64,000 nucleotides of DNA from Micavibrio aeruginosavorus ARL-13 (GTDB lineage: Bacteria; Pseudomonadota; Alphaproteobacteria; Micavibrionales; Micavibrionaceae). Made by a program: the position numbers and the translations under genes. Where the stretch lies: assembly GCF_000226315.1 (NCBI RefSeq), contig NC_016026.1:1860001-1924000 (forward strand). The letters are read 5' to 3'. Positions 56,283 to 64,000 of the stretch are shown here, piece by piece (the first letter of the stretch is position 1; the number at the start of each line of letters is the position of its first letter). The notes beneath the pieces are model-generated. The model saw nothing but the letters and a program-made list of their open reading frames with translations. It searched no databases and was not told the origin of the DNA.

Positions 56283-57503
56283 TTACATTGCTCCGCTCAT
56301 CAGGCCGCCCATCATGCTGTCCATGCTCATGTTCATCACGGTCAGGGCGTAAATGGCGCTACCAAAGGCGATGGTGAGGTAAACACCGGTGAGACCAAAC
56401 GCGATCCAGACGATCAGGCTATGCTTCGTCTTCGCCGCGGCCGCACGCATTTCTGCGATTGACTCCAATACTGTAGCAACTTGTCCCAGATCGGACAAGC
56501 TGGCCAGTTCCATACGCTCGCTCCGGCTCAGCGGGGCACGGTCCAGCGCCGACCCCAGCCCGACCCCACGCTCCAGCTCGGTATTGGCCTCGGTCCAATA
56601 GGCCGCAACCTCCGGCACCGTCGTGGCTTCGGATGATTGTTTCAGCGTATCGGAAATCGGCACCAGCCCGCGCAACATACGCGCCGCGGCCATCATCGAA
56701 TCCACAAAACCCAGATCCCGCAAATAGGCGCCGATCAGCGGGATTTTCCGTACAATCCGCGCCGTCGGCCAGTCGGTTTTCCCCTTGTTAATCCAGAAGG
56801 AGATAACCGCCCACGCCATAAAGGCCCCGGCGGCAAAAGCCGTAAAAATCAGGATATCCCACGTCAGCGCCAGTTGCCCGACCACACGGGTGAATTTTTC
56901 CTGCTCCGCCGGGTCGGTCGGGGCGTTGTTTTTGAACCAGTCCAGAACCATGCCCCGGCCCCAGAACAGCGATTGCACAATCGACACCACGTCGATCGCC
57001 AGCCACGACATGGTGGCCACGATGGCGCGGGTGTTGCGGCGTTTCTGTGTAATCGAGTGGATCGCGTGCGGGATACCATCCTGCAACTTGTTCGCCCGTT
57101 CACTGGCCGCCAGAATGGCAATGGTGCCGTGGTCGAAAATGCGCAACGCTTTGAGCGCGTCAATCACGCCCAGGCCACGCGCCAACGCTTCACGCGCAGG
57201 AGCCAGAATGTTCTGGCGCATCGGGTTGGTTTCGGCCTGAATAATCCGCCAGAACGCCACGCCCGGCGATGTCGCCGTGGACCGGAATTGAATCCCGCGC
57301 AACAATTGCACCTGCCACCATGTGGACCGTGCCAGCATCCGCTCCATCGGGGAGCGTTCATGCGGACGGATCGAGAGGACGTAACCGCCCTTCTTCGACA
57401 CAGCACGGCGCACATCATCCGCCGTCGGCAGATAAAAAGATTCCACAGCGGTTTTTGGCCCACTGGAGGAATCATACGCAATTTCGGCGACCCATTGCTG
57501 CAT
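56283..57503 (-). CDS. GspF/PilC/PilR-like inner-membrane platform protein
   Basis: 406 residues with three to four membrane helices (around VATMSWLAIDVVSIVQSLFWG, LTWDILIFTAFAAGAFMAWAVISFW and the C-terminal IVWIAFGLTGVYLTIAFGSAIYAL). Two T2SSF repeats are seen: PAREALARGLGVIDALKALRIFDHGTIAILAASERANKL and MMAAARMLRGLVPISDTLKQSSEATTVPEVAAYW. It would form the rotating platform above the ATPase in pilus assembly. The N-terminal MQQWVAEIAYDSSSGPKTAVESFYLPTADDVRRAVSKKGGYVLSI part resembles the family's cytoplasmic start. Place beside a GspE ATPase supports the call. Confidence 0.85.
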   Translation of the reverse strand: MQQWVAEIAYDSSSGPKTAVESFYLPTADDVRRAVSKKGGYVLSIRPHERSPMERMLARSTWWQVQLLRGIQFRSTATSPGVAFWRIIQAETNPMRQNILAPAREALARGLGVIDALKALRIFDHGTIAILAASERANKLQDGIPHAIHSITQKRRNTRAIVATMSWLAIDVVSIVQSLFWGRGMVLDWFKNNAPTDPAEQEKFTRVVGQLALTWDILIFTAFAAGAFMAWAVISFWINKGKTDWPTARIVRKIPLIGAYLRDLGFVDSMMAAARMLRGLVPISDTLKQSSEATTVPEVAAYWTEANTELERGVGLGSALDRAPLSRSERMELASLSDLGQVATVLESIAEMRAAAAKTKHSLIVWIAFGLTGVYLTIAFGSAIYALTVMNMSMDSMMGGLMSGAM

Positions 57504-57580
57504 AGCTTGAATAAATCAGGTTTGGACTCTAGACCAAGGCGGGCACGTTTGCCCTGCCCCTTATTATAACGGCAAAAAGC

Positions 57581-59422
57581 TTAATTTTCCAGATTCGAGA
57601 GCGCGAGTTTCGGATCCACCAACCCGCTGAGGACCAGATCCACCAGCCCCTCGCGGCGCGTGTGGACAATCACGCCCCCGACATGCAACACCGCGTTCAC
57701 GTTGGACATCAGCGCTTCGTAAATCTGGTTCCGCTGCGCCGGGCCCATGGGGATCATCACGGCGTCCAGCAGCAATGTCCGGCCCATAATCCCCGTGCGG
57801 TTGCACAGATCACAGCCCGAGCTGTTGTGCGTACGCACGATAGCGTCCGGGTTAATGCCCAGCATGTAAATTTCTTCCTGGCTCATCGCCTCGCCGGCGC
57901 GCGTTTTGTGGGCGCATCCCTGACACAGCGTTTTCACCAAACGCTGGTTCATGATGGCCTTCACCTGTTGTGCCAGGGTAAAGGTGGATGACCGCTCCCG
58001 TTCATGCGGCATCAATGAACGCAGGCGTTCAAATGTCTGCAACGCCGTATCGGCGTGAATGGTGGAAATAACAGTGTGGCCGGATTCGGCGGCCCGCAAT
58101 GCGGTTTCAACCGTATCGCCATCCCGCATCTCCCCGATCACGATATAATCGGGATCGTGACGCATCGCGGCGCGGATCAAGTCAGCAAACTCACCACCGG
58201 GCATACCGGGGCGAACCTGCCACTGCGTCGCGTAACGCAATTCATATTCAATCGGATCTTCAATCGTCAGAACGTGGCGACGGCGACGGTCAATCTGCTG
58301 AACGCACGCATACAAGGTTGTAGTTTTACCGGAACCCGTCGGACCGGACAGCAGGATCAAACCACCACCGCCCTTAATATCGGGCGACAACAACTGCGAC
58401 AAATAATCCGCCACATCCGTATGGCGGCGGAACAATTCGTCAAACCCCTTCAGTGACGCGCGGTCGAGCAAACGCAATGTGATTTTTTCACCGTCCTGCG
58501 CCTGCGGCCCGGCAGCCACACGAATATCGATGTTCCGGCCCTGCCACATAAAGGCAAAACGACCATCTTTCGGTGTCGTTCGATCACCGAAGTTCAAACC
58601 GGCATCCCGTTTGATCAATGTCGTCAGACGCGCCATGGCATCGGACGGCAGCAAGTGCATCGGGATCATGTCACCGTCAATACGGTAACGAATCCAGTTC
58701 GGCGTATCGGGGTTGTTATCCTGCAAAATGTGAATATCCGATGCGCGCATCTGCAACGCTTCGGCCAGCATATCGCGCTGGAATTGGTTCAGCAGCAAAC
58801 CATTGTCCGTATCGGACAACCATTGCGCCAGCGTCTTCTCCGTCCGGTCCGCAGACAGATCGTGCACAGCGCGCAGTGTTTCGAGTAACTCAGCCCGGTC
58901 CCAAACCTCAATCTCAATTCGCTCAACAACCAGGCCGGACCGGTTTGCGGTGGACAACAAGGCTTTGATCTGGCGATCATTCAGTTCGTGCAGGGGCGCA
59001 ACGCGCAACACGCCATCCTGTAAACCGATCAGGTGAATGGACAGCGGCAACCACGATTGCACTGGCAAAATCGAACGCAGCTGGTCCCCGGACGCGCGGT
59101 CACGCAAGCCCTCTTCTTCGGCTTCCGCACCACCGGCCACCGTAGCCCCGGCCATTTCCAGCAACTGTTCCGTAGTTCGGGACACGCCCTGATCCATCAG
59201 GATCGCGCGTTCCTTCTGCACCATGTCCAGATAACGTTCGCGGCCTTCGTTCGCGCGCATCCGGCGACGATCCGCCCACATGCGACGCTCCATCCCACCG
59301 GGCGCACCTTGTTCCGCCTGACGGCGGTCAATGCGCTCACCCGGCATGCGGCGCTCCTCCCCTTCATAGGAAGGGAAAGCATCGGGGTGGTTCTGGTCGT
59401 CTGGATAGTCCTGATCGCTCAT
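57581..59422 (-). CDS. GspE/PilB/PilQ-like assembly ATPase
   Basis: 613 residues with AGGACC upstream. The N-terminal 100 residues are very charged (Arg/Glu-rich, ERIDRRQAEQGAPGGMERRMWADRRRM) and unlike the usual N-domain. The ATPase part has ASDIHI, the Walker A SGPTGSGKT (359-367), the Asp box LTIEDPIEYEL, the Walker B-type YIVIGEMRDGDTVETALRAAESGHTVISTIHADTA, and a zinc tetracysteine motif (CQGC and CDLC). It powers pilus extension or secretion at the inner membrane. The ATPase is of the assembly type; no PilT-like retraction ATPase is visible in the window. Confidence 0.95.
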   Translation of the reverse strand: MSDQDYPDDQNHPDAFPSYEGEERRMPGERIDRRQAEQGAPGGMERRMWADRRRMRANEGRERYLDMVQKERAILMDQGVSRTTEQLLEMAGATVAGGAEAEEEGLRDRASGDQLRSILPVQSWLPLSIHLIGLQDGVLRVAPLHELNDRQIKALLSTANRSGLVVERIEIEVWDRAELLETLRAVHDLSADRTEKTLAQWLSDTDNGLLLNQFQRDMLAEALQMRASDIHILQDNNPDTPNWIRYRIDGDMIPMHLLPSDAMARLTTLIKRDAGLNFGDRTTPKDGRFAFMWQGRNIDIRVAAGPQAQDGEKITLRLLDRASLKGFDELFRRHTDVADYLSQLLSPDIKGGGGLILLSGPTGSGKTTTLYACVQQIDRRRRHVLTIEDPIEYELRYATQWQVRPGMPGGEFADLIRAAMRHDPDYIVIGEMRDGDTVETALRAAESGHTVISTIHADTALQTFERLRSLMPHERERSSTFTLAQQVKAIMNQRLVKTLCQGCAHKTRAGEAMSQEEIYMLGINPDAIVRTHNSSGCDLCNRTGIMGRTLLLDAVMIPMGPAQRNQIYEALMSNVNAVLHVGGVIVHTRREGLVDLVLSGLVDPKLALSNLEN

Positions 59423-59434
59423 CGCTTCAGGTCC

Positions 59435-61066
59435 TTATGGCGTTGGTGTCGCGCTGGTGGACGACGAGGATGTCGACGAAGATGATGTGGTCGATGACGA
59501 TGAACGGCCCGGGCCCACATTCACAGAATTGGACGACAAAGCGCGATCAAACAGCAACAGAACTTTTTCATCACCGCTTTGGAATTCAACGCCACTGGAA
59601 CGGATATTGACGTTCCACAGGAAACCACCAATAACAACTTCTTCGCCATTAAAGACGATACGGCTGCCACCCGGGCCGGTGATAATAGCCCGTTTTGGTG
59701 AGTGTGACGTCACCGCGAAACCATCCAGCACCGTGGCCGGATCAATATCGTTATCACGAACGATAATTTCCTGACGCGTTTCACCCGACGAGCTGGTCAC
59801 AACCGTTTCGGCCAGACGAACAGCCTGATTATCCTTGCTGACAATCCCCGTGGCCGTCCCGCGAACCGGCAGAACGAGAATGCCGCGTGCGCCATCGTGC
59901 ATAATTTGGATGTCATCCAAAATCGCCCCTTCACGCACCGGATTCCACACGACCGTCAACGGGCAAGCCTGCACCGGTTCCAGCATCATGTCCGGGGCAC
60001 AGCCATTTTTCGAAATCGACAACCCCGTATCCGTGTTGGACAAACGAATGTCATTCAGAGTCAAAGCCACATCACCCGCGTTTACCAATGACACCGTCAT
60101 GGCGGAAGATGTGGACACGCCCGTTTCAAAGTTCACTTCTTCCTGAGAGGATACCAACAACCCTTTGCCCGGGATTGCTTCCGGGAACGGTTTGGCCTGC
60201 TCCAGATCTTCCGGATCGAATTCGCCCAAAATGGGTACGCTGGCCACGCTGGTTGGGCCAGAGTGTTCAACAACAAGCACGCCAGACACCTGACCACGCA
60301 GGATCGGTGACCAGATCACAGACACGATACAGGCCTGCCCCGGCCCCAATTTTGCGCAATCGGTGCGGAAGCTGATCCCCGATTTATCGGCAGCCTCAAC
60401 ATAGATGGCTTCAATATCAATGGCCTCGGACGTAATGTTCCGGAACACGACCGGTTTGACGACGGGCTGGCTGGTGTCGACATCTTCGAAATCCAGCTCC
60501 GTTGGGATGGCTTCGATATCACTGCGGAACACATCGGTATCATCATCGTTCGCCTGCACGTCACCCACGACTGTGGCGGTGACCAGACGGGTGGTCCCGC
60601 TGTGGCGCATCAGCATTTCAATACGAAAACGTCCTGCCTGCAAACCCTTGACCGACAGACCAATGGCGCACACGGCACCGGGCGGCAGCATATCGTCCGG
60701 CGACGATCCCTGGCATTCATTGATCGCCACAGACGCGGACACGCTGGATGACGGATACAGATTGATGGCACCCGTCTGCAACGGACGCCCACTGTCGTTA
60801 CGGAACAACACCACGACCTGCGCCGTGGACCCCAGTGAAATCTGGCCCGTATCGACGTTGGGCTGAACCGGGGTCAAGTCACCGATCACACCGCCCTTGC
60901 CCGTCACGTTCCGGCCCGGATCATCAAATGCGCTCTGCGCGGCGGCCTGCGATGAAAAACCGGTCCACAACAACCCTGCGCCAACAGCGCCGATCACACA
61001 TGCACGCAAACCCCGTGAAATCAGGGTGTGTGCGGACGATGGGGCCATATTCAATAATGTCATCAT
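59435..61066 (-). CDS. Secreted protein with Ig-like (choice-of-anchor D) repeats and possible PilP/GspC-type domain
   Basis: 543 residues. Signal peptide about 1-43 (ACVIGAVGAGLLWTG then SQAAA). Three or more beta-sandwich segments follow (about 65-400) with the pattern of choice-of-anchor D / ASH-type domains: VVLFRNDSGRPLQTGAINL, LDFEDVDTSQPVVKPVVFRNITSEAIDIEAI and ETGVSTSSAMTVSLVNAGDVALTL, each ending in a C-x-L/I-motif. The C-terminal GFAVTSHSPKRAIITGPGG region (about 450-520) resembles the GspC/PilP homology domain. It ends in a Ser/Thr-rich tail. It lies between the secretin and the ATPase, where a PilP-type secretin-dock protein would be expected. This combined reading is inference. 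Confidence 0.6.
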   Translation of the reverse strand: MMTLLNMAPSSAHTLISRGLRACVIGAVGAGLLWTGFSSQAAAQSAFDDPGRNVTGKGGVIGDLTPVQPNVDTGQISLGSTAQVVVLFRNDSGRPLQTGAINLYPSSSVSASVAINECQGSSPDDMLPPGAVCAIGLSVKGLQAGRFRIEMLMRHSGTTRLVTATVVGDVQANDDDTDVFRSDIEAIPTELDFEDVDTSQPVVKPVVFRNITSEAIDIEAIYVEAADKSGISFRTDCAKLGPGQACIVSVIWSPILRGQVSGVLVVEHSGPTSVASVPILGEFDPEDLEQAKPFPEAIPGKGLLVSSQEEVNFETGVSTSSAMTVSLVNAGDVALTLNDIRLSNTDTGLSISKNGCAPDMMLEPVQACPLTVVWNPVREGAILDDIQIMHDGARGILVLPVRGTATGIVSKDNQAVRLAETVVTSSSGETRQEIIVRDNDIDPATVLDGFAVTSHSPKRAIITGPGGSRIVFNGEEVVIGGFLWNVNIRSSGVEFQSGDEKVLLLFDRALSSNSVNVGPGRSSSSTTSSSSTSSSSTSATPTP

Positions 61067-61081
61067 CGGATCATTTACCTA

Positions 61082-62869
61082 TCAATATGTTCCGGTCAGC
61101 CGGCCGGATTCGAGAAGATCCACCGGAGCCCCGTTATTAGACGGTGCCGTCATGCGTGCGTCGCGGGCCAGCGTTGCCGGTCGCTGCGTATCCAGCGGCG
61201 CAACCTCGACCGACGAATCCATCGGCGCGCCGGCCGCGGGAACAACAGGCGCGATCGGCGCAACATTGGCCTCCGTCACAGGCGAAACGAACGCCTCACC
61301 GCCCGTTGATGTCGCCACAGGCGCAGGTGCCACATAAGGCGTTTGCCCCGGTGACGGTACGTCCGGATTTACCGGCGCATCGGACGGGGTCGGCATGGCC
61401 GATCCGCGAATGGCATTACGCTGCCCTTCTTCCGAATTCGTGTACACCACCACACGCGGACGCAGCAGGAAGACCAATTCCTGGTTCGTTGTTACGGTCG
61501 AACGGTTGGTGGGCACAATCGGCTCCATCAGCCCCAGACCGTTGGTATTGAAATTGTCCGATTCCTGGACCAGTCCAGCGATCAGAACGGAATCGCCCGG
61601 ACGGACGCGCACCTGGGTGTTCAATTCACGCTCGGTCGTGCGCGGCAACTGAATGGTTGTCGACCCACCGCCGGTGGAGTCAAAGGCAAAATCCTCAATC
61701 TCCAAAACATCGGTCAGGGCGATTTCAATATCGGCATAGACGGTCGCGTTATCCCACGCGCTGCCGACCGTCAGGGTAAAGCCCGTATCCACCGAATCCG
61801 TGCTGACCGACGTGGTCGATTGACCGTTGTCCAGAGTTTCGGAGATTTCCGCGACATAGTTCTGGCGTTCCGCCGCGCGCAAACGTGCCTCAGACCCTGA
61901 CAAAACGGTAATTTGCGGTTGGGATACGGTTTTCACCGCACCAAATTGTGACAGGAAGTTGAAAATTTCACGGGCACTCAAGGAACCATCCGCACCCTCA
62001 ATCCCCTTTGTCGTCGGCAGGCCGATGCTGATCGGGTTGGTGAACCCCTCGCCCAGCGTTGCATCATTGATGCTGAACCCGGTGCCAAACTTGCCCAGAT
62101 CGGCCAGCATATCCCAACGGATACCCGTGGCGTTACCAGCGTTCAGCGACACTTCCCAAATATAGGTTTCAAACACGATCAACGCGGTCGACGCGCGCAT
62201 GCGTTGGAAATACCGCAACGCCATATCGGCAGAATTTTGGTTCGCCGTATAGACCAATGTGCGGGTCGAACTGTCGATAATCGGCGACGTCCCGACAATT
62301 GCCGCCAGACCAGCGGCCACGTTCTGCATGAACGATTCATCTTGGCTGATCGGCGGGATTTTTACGGTGAAGGTCTGGCTTTCTTTCACGACCAGAACAC
62401 CATCTTCGAACGAGCAATAAAGCTGAGCCAATCCGCAGACCTTATTCACGACGGAACTCAACGGTCCGCGCAAATTCGCCACAGTGATGGTGCGCGTCAG
62501 ACCTTCGTTGCTTTCAAAGGCCAGCGGCACATCATAATCCGCCAAAATCAACTGCAACGCACCGGCCAAAGTTTCACCGCGCAGCTCCAGCGGCCCCACC
62601 ATGTCATTGGGCAGCGGATCATCCATGGAAATTTCAGGGATCAGAACATCGCGCCCCAGTGGCAGATACATCACACTGTCCGGGCGTTCGTTGATGGCTT
62701 CCTTGCGCTCTTCGGCAAAGGCTGGCGCGGGAATATCCAGATCGCGCGCGCCCGGCACGTTCGCCTGCGCACAGCCCAGCAACATCAACGGCAACAACGC
62801 AGCCGACATCAATTGTCGCGCCATACCTTTACGGTTCTGCATCTTGCGTGCGTGTGTATTCATCATCAT
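61082..62869 (-). CDS. Type IVb pilus secretin lipoprotein (PilN/BfpB-like)
   Basis: 595 residues. The signal peptide ends in a lipobox, LMLLGC, with Cys33 lipidated. N-terminal secretin domains follow (GPLELRGETLAGALQLILADYDVPLAFESNEGL and the N1-like VNKVCGLAQLYCSFEDGVLVV). The secretin core holds VYIWEVSLNAGNATGIRWDM-like, LSQFGAVKTVSQPQITVLSGSEARLRAAERQNYVAEI, and the C-terminal LNTQVRVRPGDSVLIAGLVQESD then ELVFLLRPRVVVYTN. A Pro/Ala-rich tail of about 95 residues follows. It forms the outer-membrane gate. The lipoprotein character is typical of type IVb and R64-type systems. Confidence 0.92.
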   Translation of the reverse strand: MMMNTHARKMQNRKGMARQLMSAALLPLMLLGCAQANVPGARDLDIPAPAFAEERKEAINERPDSVMYLPLGRDVLIPEISMDDPLPNDMVGPLELRGETLAGALQLILADYDVPLAFESNEGLTRTITVANLRGPLSSVVNKVCGLAQLYCSFEDGVLVVKESQTFTVKIPPISQDESFMQNVAAGLAAIVGTSPIIDSSTRTLVYTANQNSADMALRYFQRMRASTALIVFETYIWEVSLNAGNATGIRWDMLADLGKFGTGFSINDATLGEGFTNPISIGLPTTKGIEGADGSLSAREIFNFLSQFGAVKTVSQPQITVLSGSEARLRAAERQNYVAEISETLDNGQSTTSVSTDSVDTGFTLTVGSAWDNATVYADIEIALTDVLEIEDFAFDSTGGGSTTIQLPRTTERELNTQVRVRPGDSVLIAGLVQESDNFNTNGLGLMEPIVPTNRSTVTTNQELVFLLRPRVVVYTNSEEGQRNAIRGSAMPTPSDAPVNPDVPSPGQTPYVAPAPVATSTGGEAFVSPVTEANVAPIAPVVPAAGAPMDSSVEVAPLDTQRPATLARDARMTAPSNNGAPVDLLESGRLTGTY

Positions 62870-63237
62870 GTCCCCCGGGTCACCAGCACCCGTTCAATCG
62901 CTTTAATCAACCTGTCTTTCACAACCGGCTTGATCAGAACAGCACCGACACCCCACTTGGCCGCCTGTTCCAACAAATCGGTCGTTTGATCGCCCGTCAC
63001 AAGAATGACCGGCGTTTCCAAATCTCTGCCGCGCACCGCGCGAATAAAATCCAATCCACCCATCGGCTCCATACGCACATCGACAACAGCCGCCGCAATA
63101 TTGGCGCTCATCAACCCGAGTGCTTCGTGGCCGTCTTTTGCTTCCACCGTTTCATGTCCGGCATCTTTCAAAAAACGGACGATTTGCATCCGTACAAAAT
63201 CATTGTCTTCGACAACTAAGATCTGGGCGGCGGACAT
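62866..63237 (-). CDS. Single-domain response regulator
   Basis: 123 residues from the ATG at 63237; the open frame extends to 63429 but has no coding character beyond. The receiver fold is complete: ILVVEDNDFVRMQIVRFLKDAGHE with the acidic pair, phospho-acceptor Asp53 in AVVDVRMEPMGG, the Thr in ILVTGDQ, and the conserved Lys in LIKPV. It has no output domain, so it acts by protein-protein contact, like CheY. It is the first gene of the secretin operon (ATGA overlap at 62866-62869) and may control the pilus machine. Its kinase is unknown; the hybrid kinase 10 kb away is a candidate. Confidence 0.85.
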   Translation of the reverse strand: MSAAQILVVEDNDFVRMQIVRFLKDAGHETVEAKDGHEALGLMSANIAAAVVDVRMEPMGGLDFIRAVRGRDLETPVILVTGDQTTDLLEQAAKWGVGAVLIKPVVKDRLIKAIERVLVTRGT

Positions 63238-63523
63238 GGGACGAGCCGGGAACAAAAGAAGGACTGGAGGGTGGTCTGACGTGATTCGCCAAACCGGATA
63301 AATCATAACAAGGGTAAACAAGGAACCCCTTTGATGCAAACGCTTTTGGCGCAAATCCGTGGTTTCCGGCCCGCGACACGCAAATATTAACGATTGCTTC
63401 AGCTTCGTAAAATCGCTGTGAATCACCATGCCCCCGCATATTGAGCCCCACCCCGCCCGGGTGTAGGGTCAGCCCCATCGTTTTTCCCGATAAACCGCCT
63501 CATAAACCGATGGAAAGACTGGC
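63238..63523. other. Divergent intergenic region of pilus operon and prepilin peptidase
   Basis: 286 bp between the leftward pilus operon and the rightward prepilin peptidase gene. It should hold both promoters. I found no TTAA-N7-TTAA site or terminator hairpin in it and cannot assign promoter elements. Confidence 0.4.
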
Positions 63524-64000
63524 ATGTTGGACTGGGTGGCGCTGTTATGCCTTGCGGGCGCGATTGGATTGCTGATCGCGCTGGCCATCATTGATCTGAA
63601 AACCTGGCTGCTGCCCAACGTTTTGGTCGCGCCCTTTGCTCTGCTCGCCATCATTTTCCATTTTGTCGCCCCCACCCAATCCCTGCCTTTGCCCGACATG
63701 ATCGCCGGGGCAGCCCTCGGCTTTGGCGTATTATGGATTATCCGTTATTTTGGCAGTCGTTATTATGGCCAAGACGCGCTCGGCCTCGGCGATGTGAAAT
63801 TGATGGGCGCCGCCGGATTATGGTTAGGGACTGAGGGCATCACACTGGCTCTGACCCTTGGCGCAACCGCCGGGTTACTGCACGGGCTGGGCGTCGCCGC
63901 CCTGACCGCGCGGCGCGAAGGCGGCCCGATGAAGCTATCCCGCCTGCAAATTCCCGCCGGCCCCGGCTTCGTTGTCGGCATCTTGTGTGTCGGGGCCTAT
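63524..64000 (+). CDS. Prepilin peptidase (A24 family), C-terminus outside window
   Basis: 159 residues to the edge, starting at the ATG at 63524 with GGAAAG upstream. Membrane helices and both catalytic aspartate motifs are visible: AIIDLKTWLLPN and the GxGD motif GLGDVKLMGAAG. It lacks the N-terminal methylase domain, so it is the short A24 form (as in CpaA or TadV types) that cleaves prepilin leaders on the cytoplasmic face. It is divergent from the pilus operon, so it is likely the enzyme that processes the two prepilin-like proteins. Confidence 0.88.
   Translation, partial: MLDWVALLCLAGAIGLLIALAIIDLKTWLLPNVLVAPFALLAIIFHFVAPTQSLPLPDMIAGAALGFGVLWIIRYFGSRYYGQDALGLGDVKLMGAAGLWLGTEGITLALTLGATAGLLHGLGVAALTARREGGPMKLSRLQIPAGPGFVVGILCVGAY

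Overview
The window reads as chromosome of a Gram-negative alphaproteobacterium. Lipid A synthesis (lpxC), the BAM lipoprotein BamD, an lpxC-bamD-recN-ligA gene order, a proton-translocating transhydrogenase with a split alpha subunit, GANTC sites crowded upstream of ftsZ and a TTAA-N7-TTAA CtrA-type site all point that way. The combination of a complete division cluster, a type IVb-pilus-like cluster and a type I secretion system would suit a Micavibrio-like or Rhodospirillales-related lineage. The genus is an inference from gene content and was not tested by any search. No tRNA, CRISPR array, phage or transposase gene was found.

Layout. 1-2.3 kb: a type I secretion ABC exporter (cut by the window edge) and its TolC-type outer-membrane partner, transcribed leftward. 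2.7-6.5 kb: a rightward pnt transhydrogenase operon with an unknown 89-residue ORF inside it, then a secreted EF-hand protein, each followed by a clear terminator. 6.8-9.3 kb: two tandem alpha/beta hydrolases and a small conserved-looking ORF. 9.3-16.2 kb (leftward): lpxC, a probable queuosine-salvage glycosylase, bamD, recN, ligA. 16.4-36.6 kb (leftward): a complete dcw cluster, mraZ-rsmH-ftsL-ftsI-murE-murF-mraY-murD-ftsW-murG-murC-murB-ddl-ftsQ-ftsA-[kinase-like ORF]-ftsZ. Genes are joined by stop/start overlaps up to ddl. An unusual kinase-like ORF lies between ftsA and ftsZ, and ftsZ has its own upstream region with nine GANTC sites and a DnaA box. 36.6-37.9 kb: an intergenic region with a four-repeat MraZ operator and consensus DnaA boxes, a 43-residue membrane peptide, a palindromic repeat, and RNase P RNA. 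37.9-50.3 kb: housekeeping and stress genes: an AmpD-like amidase, purine nucleoside phosphorylase, an MFS carrier, exported MsrA and MsrB, a split succinate dehydrogenase locus (sdhC-sdhD-sdhA, then sdhB 2 kb further on), and asd. 50.4-52.7 kb: a large soluble hybrid histidine kinase. 52.9-64 kb: a type IVb pilus / type II secretion-like machine (response regulator, secretin lipoprotein, Ig-like periplasmic protein, ATPase, GspF-like platform protein, GspL-like and GspM-like bitopic proteins, two atypical prepilins) with a divergent prepilin peptidase cut by the right edge.

How the parts fit. Most of the window builds and divides the cell envelope: precursor synthesis (murB-murG, mraY, ddl), septal machinery (ftsL, ftsI, ftsW, ftsQ, ftsA, ftsZ), outer membrane (lpxC, bamD) and wall recycling (AmpD-like). 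The regulatory DNA suggests that these genes, and the pilus genes, are timed by the alphaproteobacterial cell-cycle circuit (DnaA, CcrM methylation at GANTC, CtrA) together with MraZ autoregulation. The best candidates for something undescribed are the pilus-like machine with its Ig-domain/PilP-like fusion protein and the kinase-like gene between ftsA and ftsZ.
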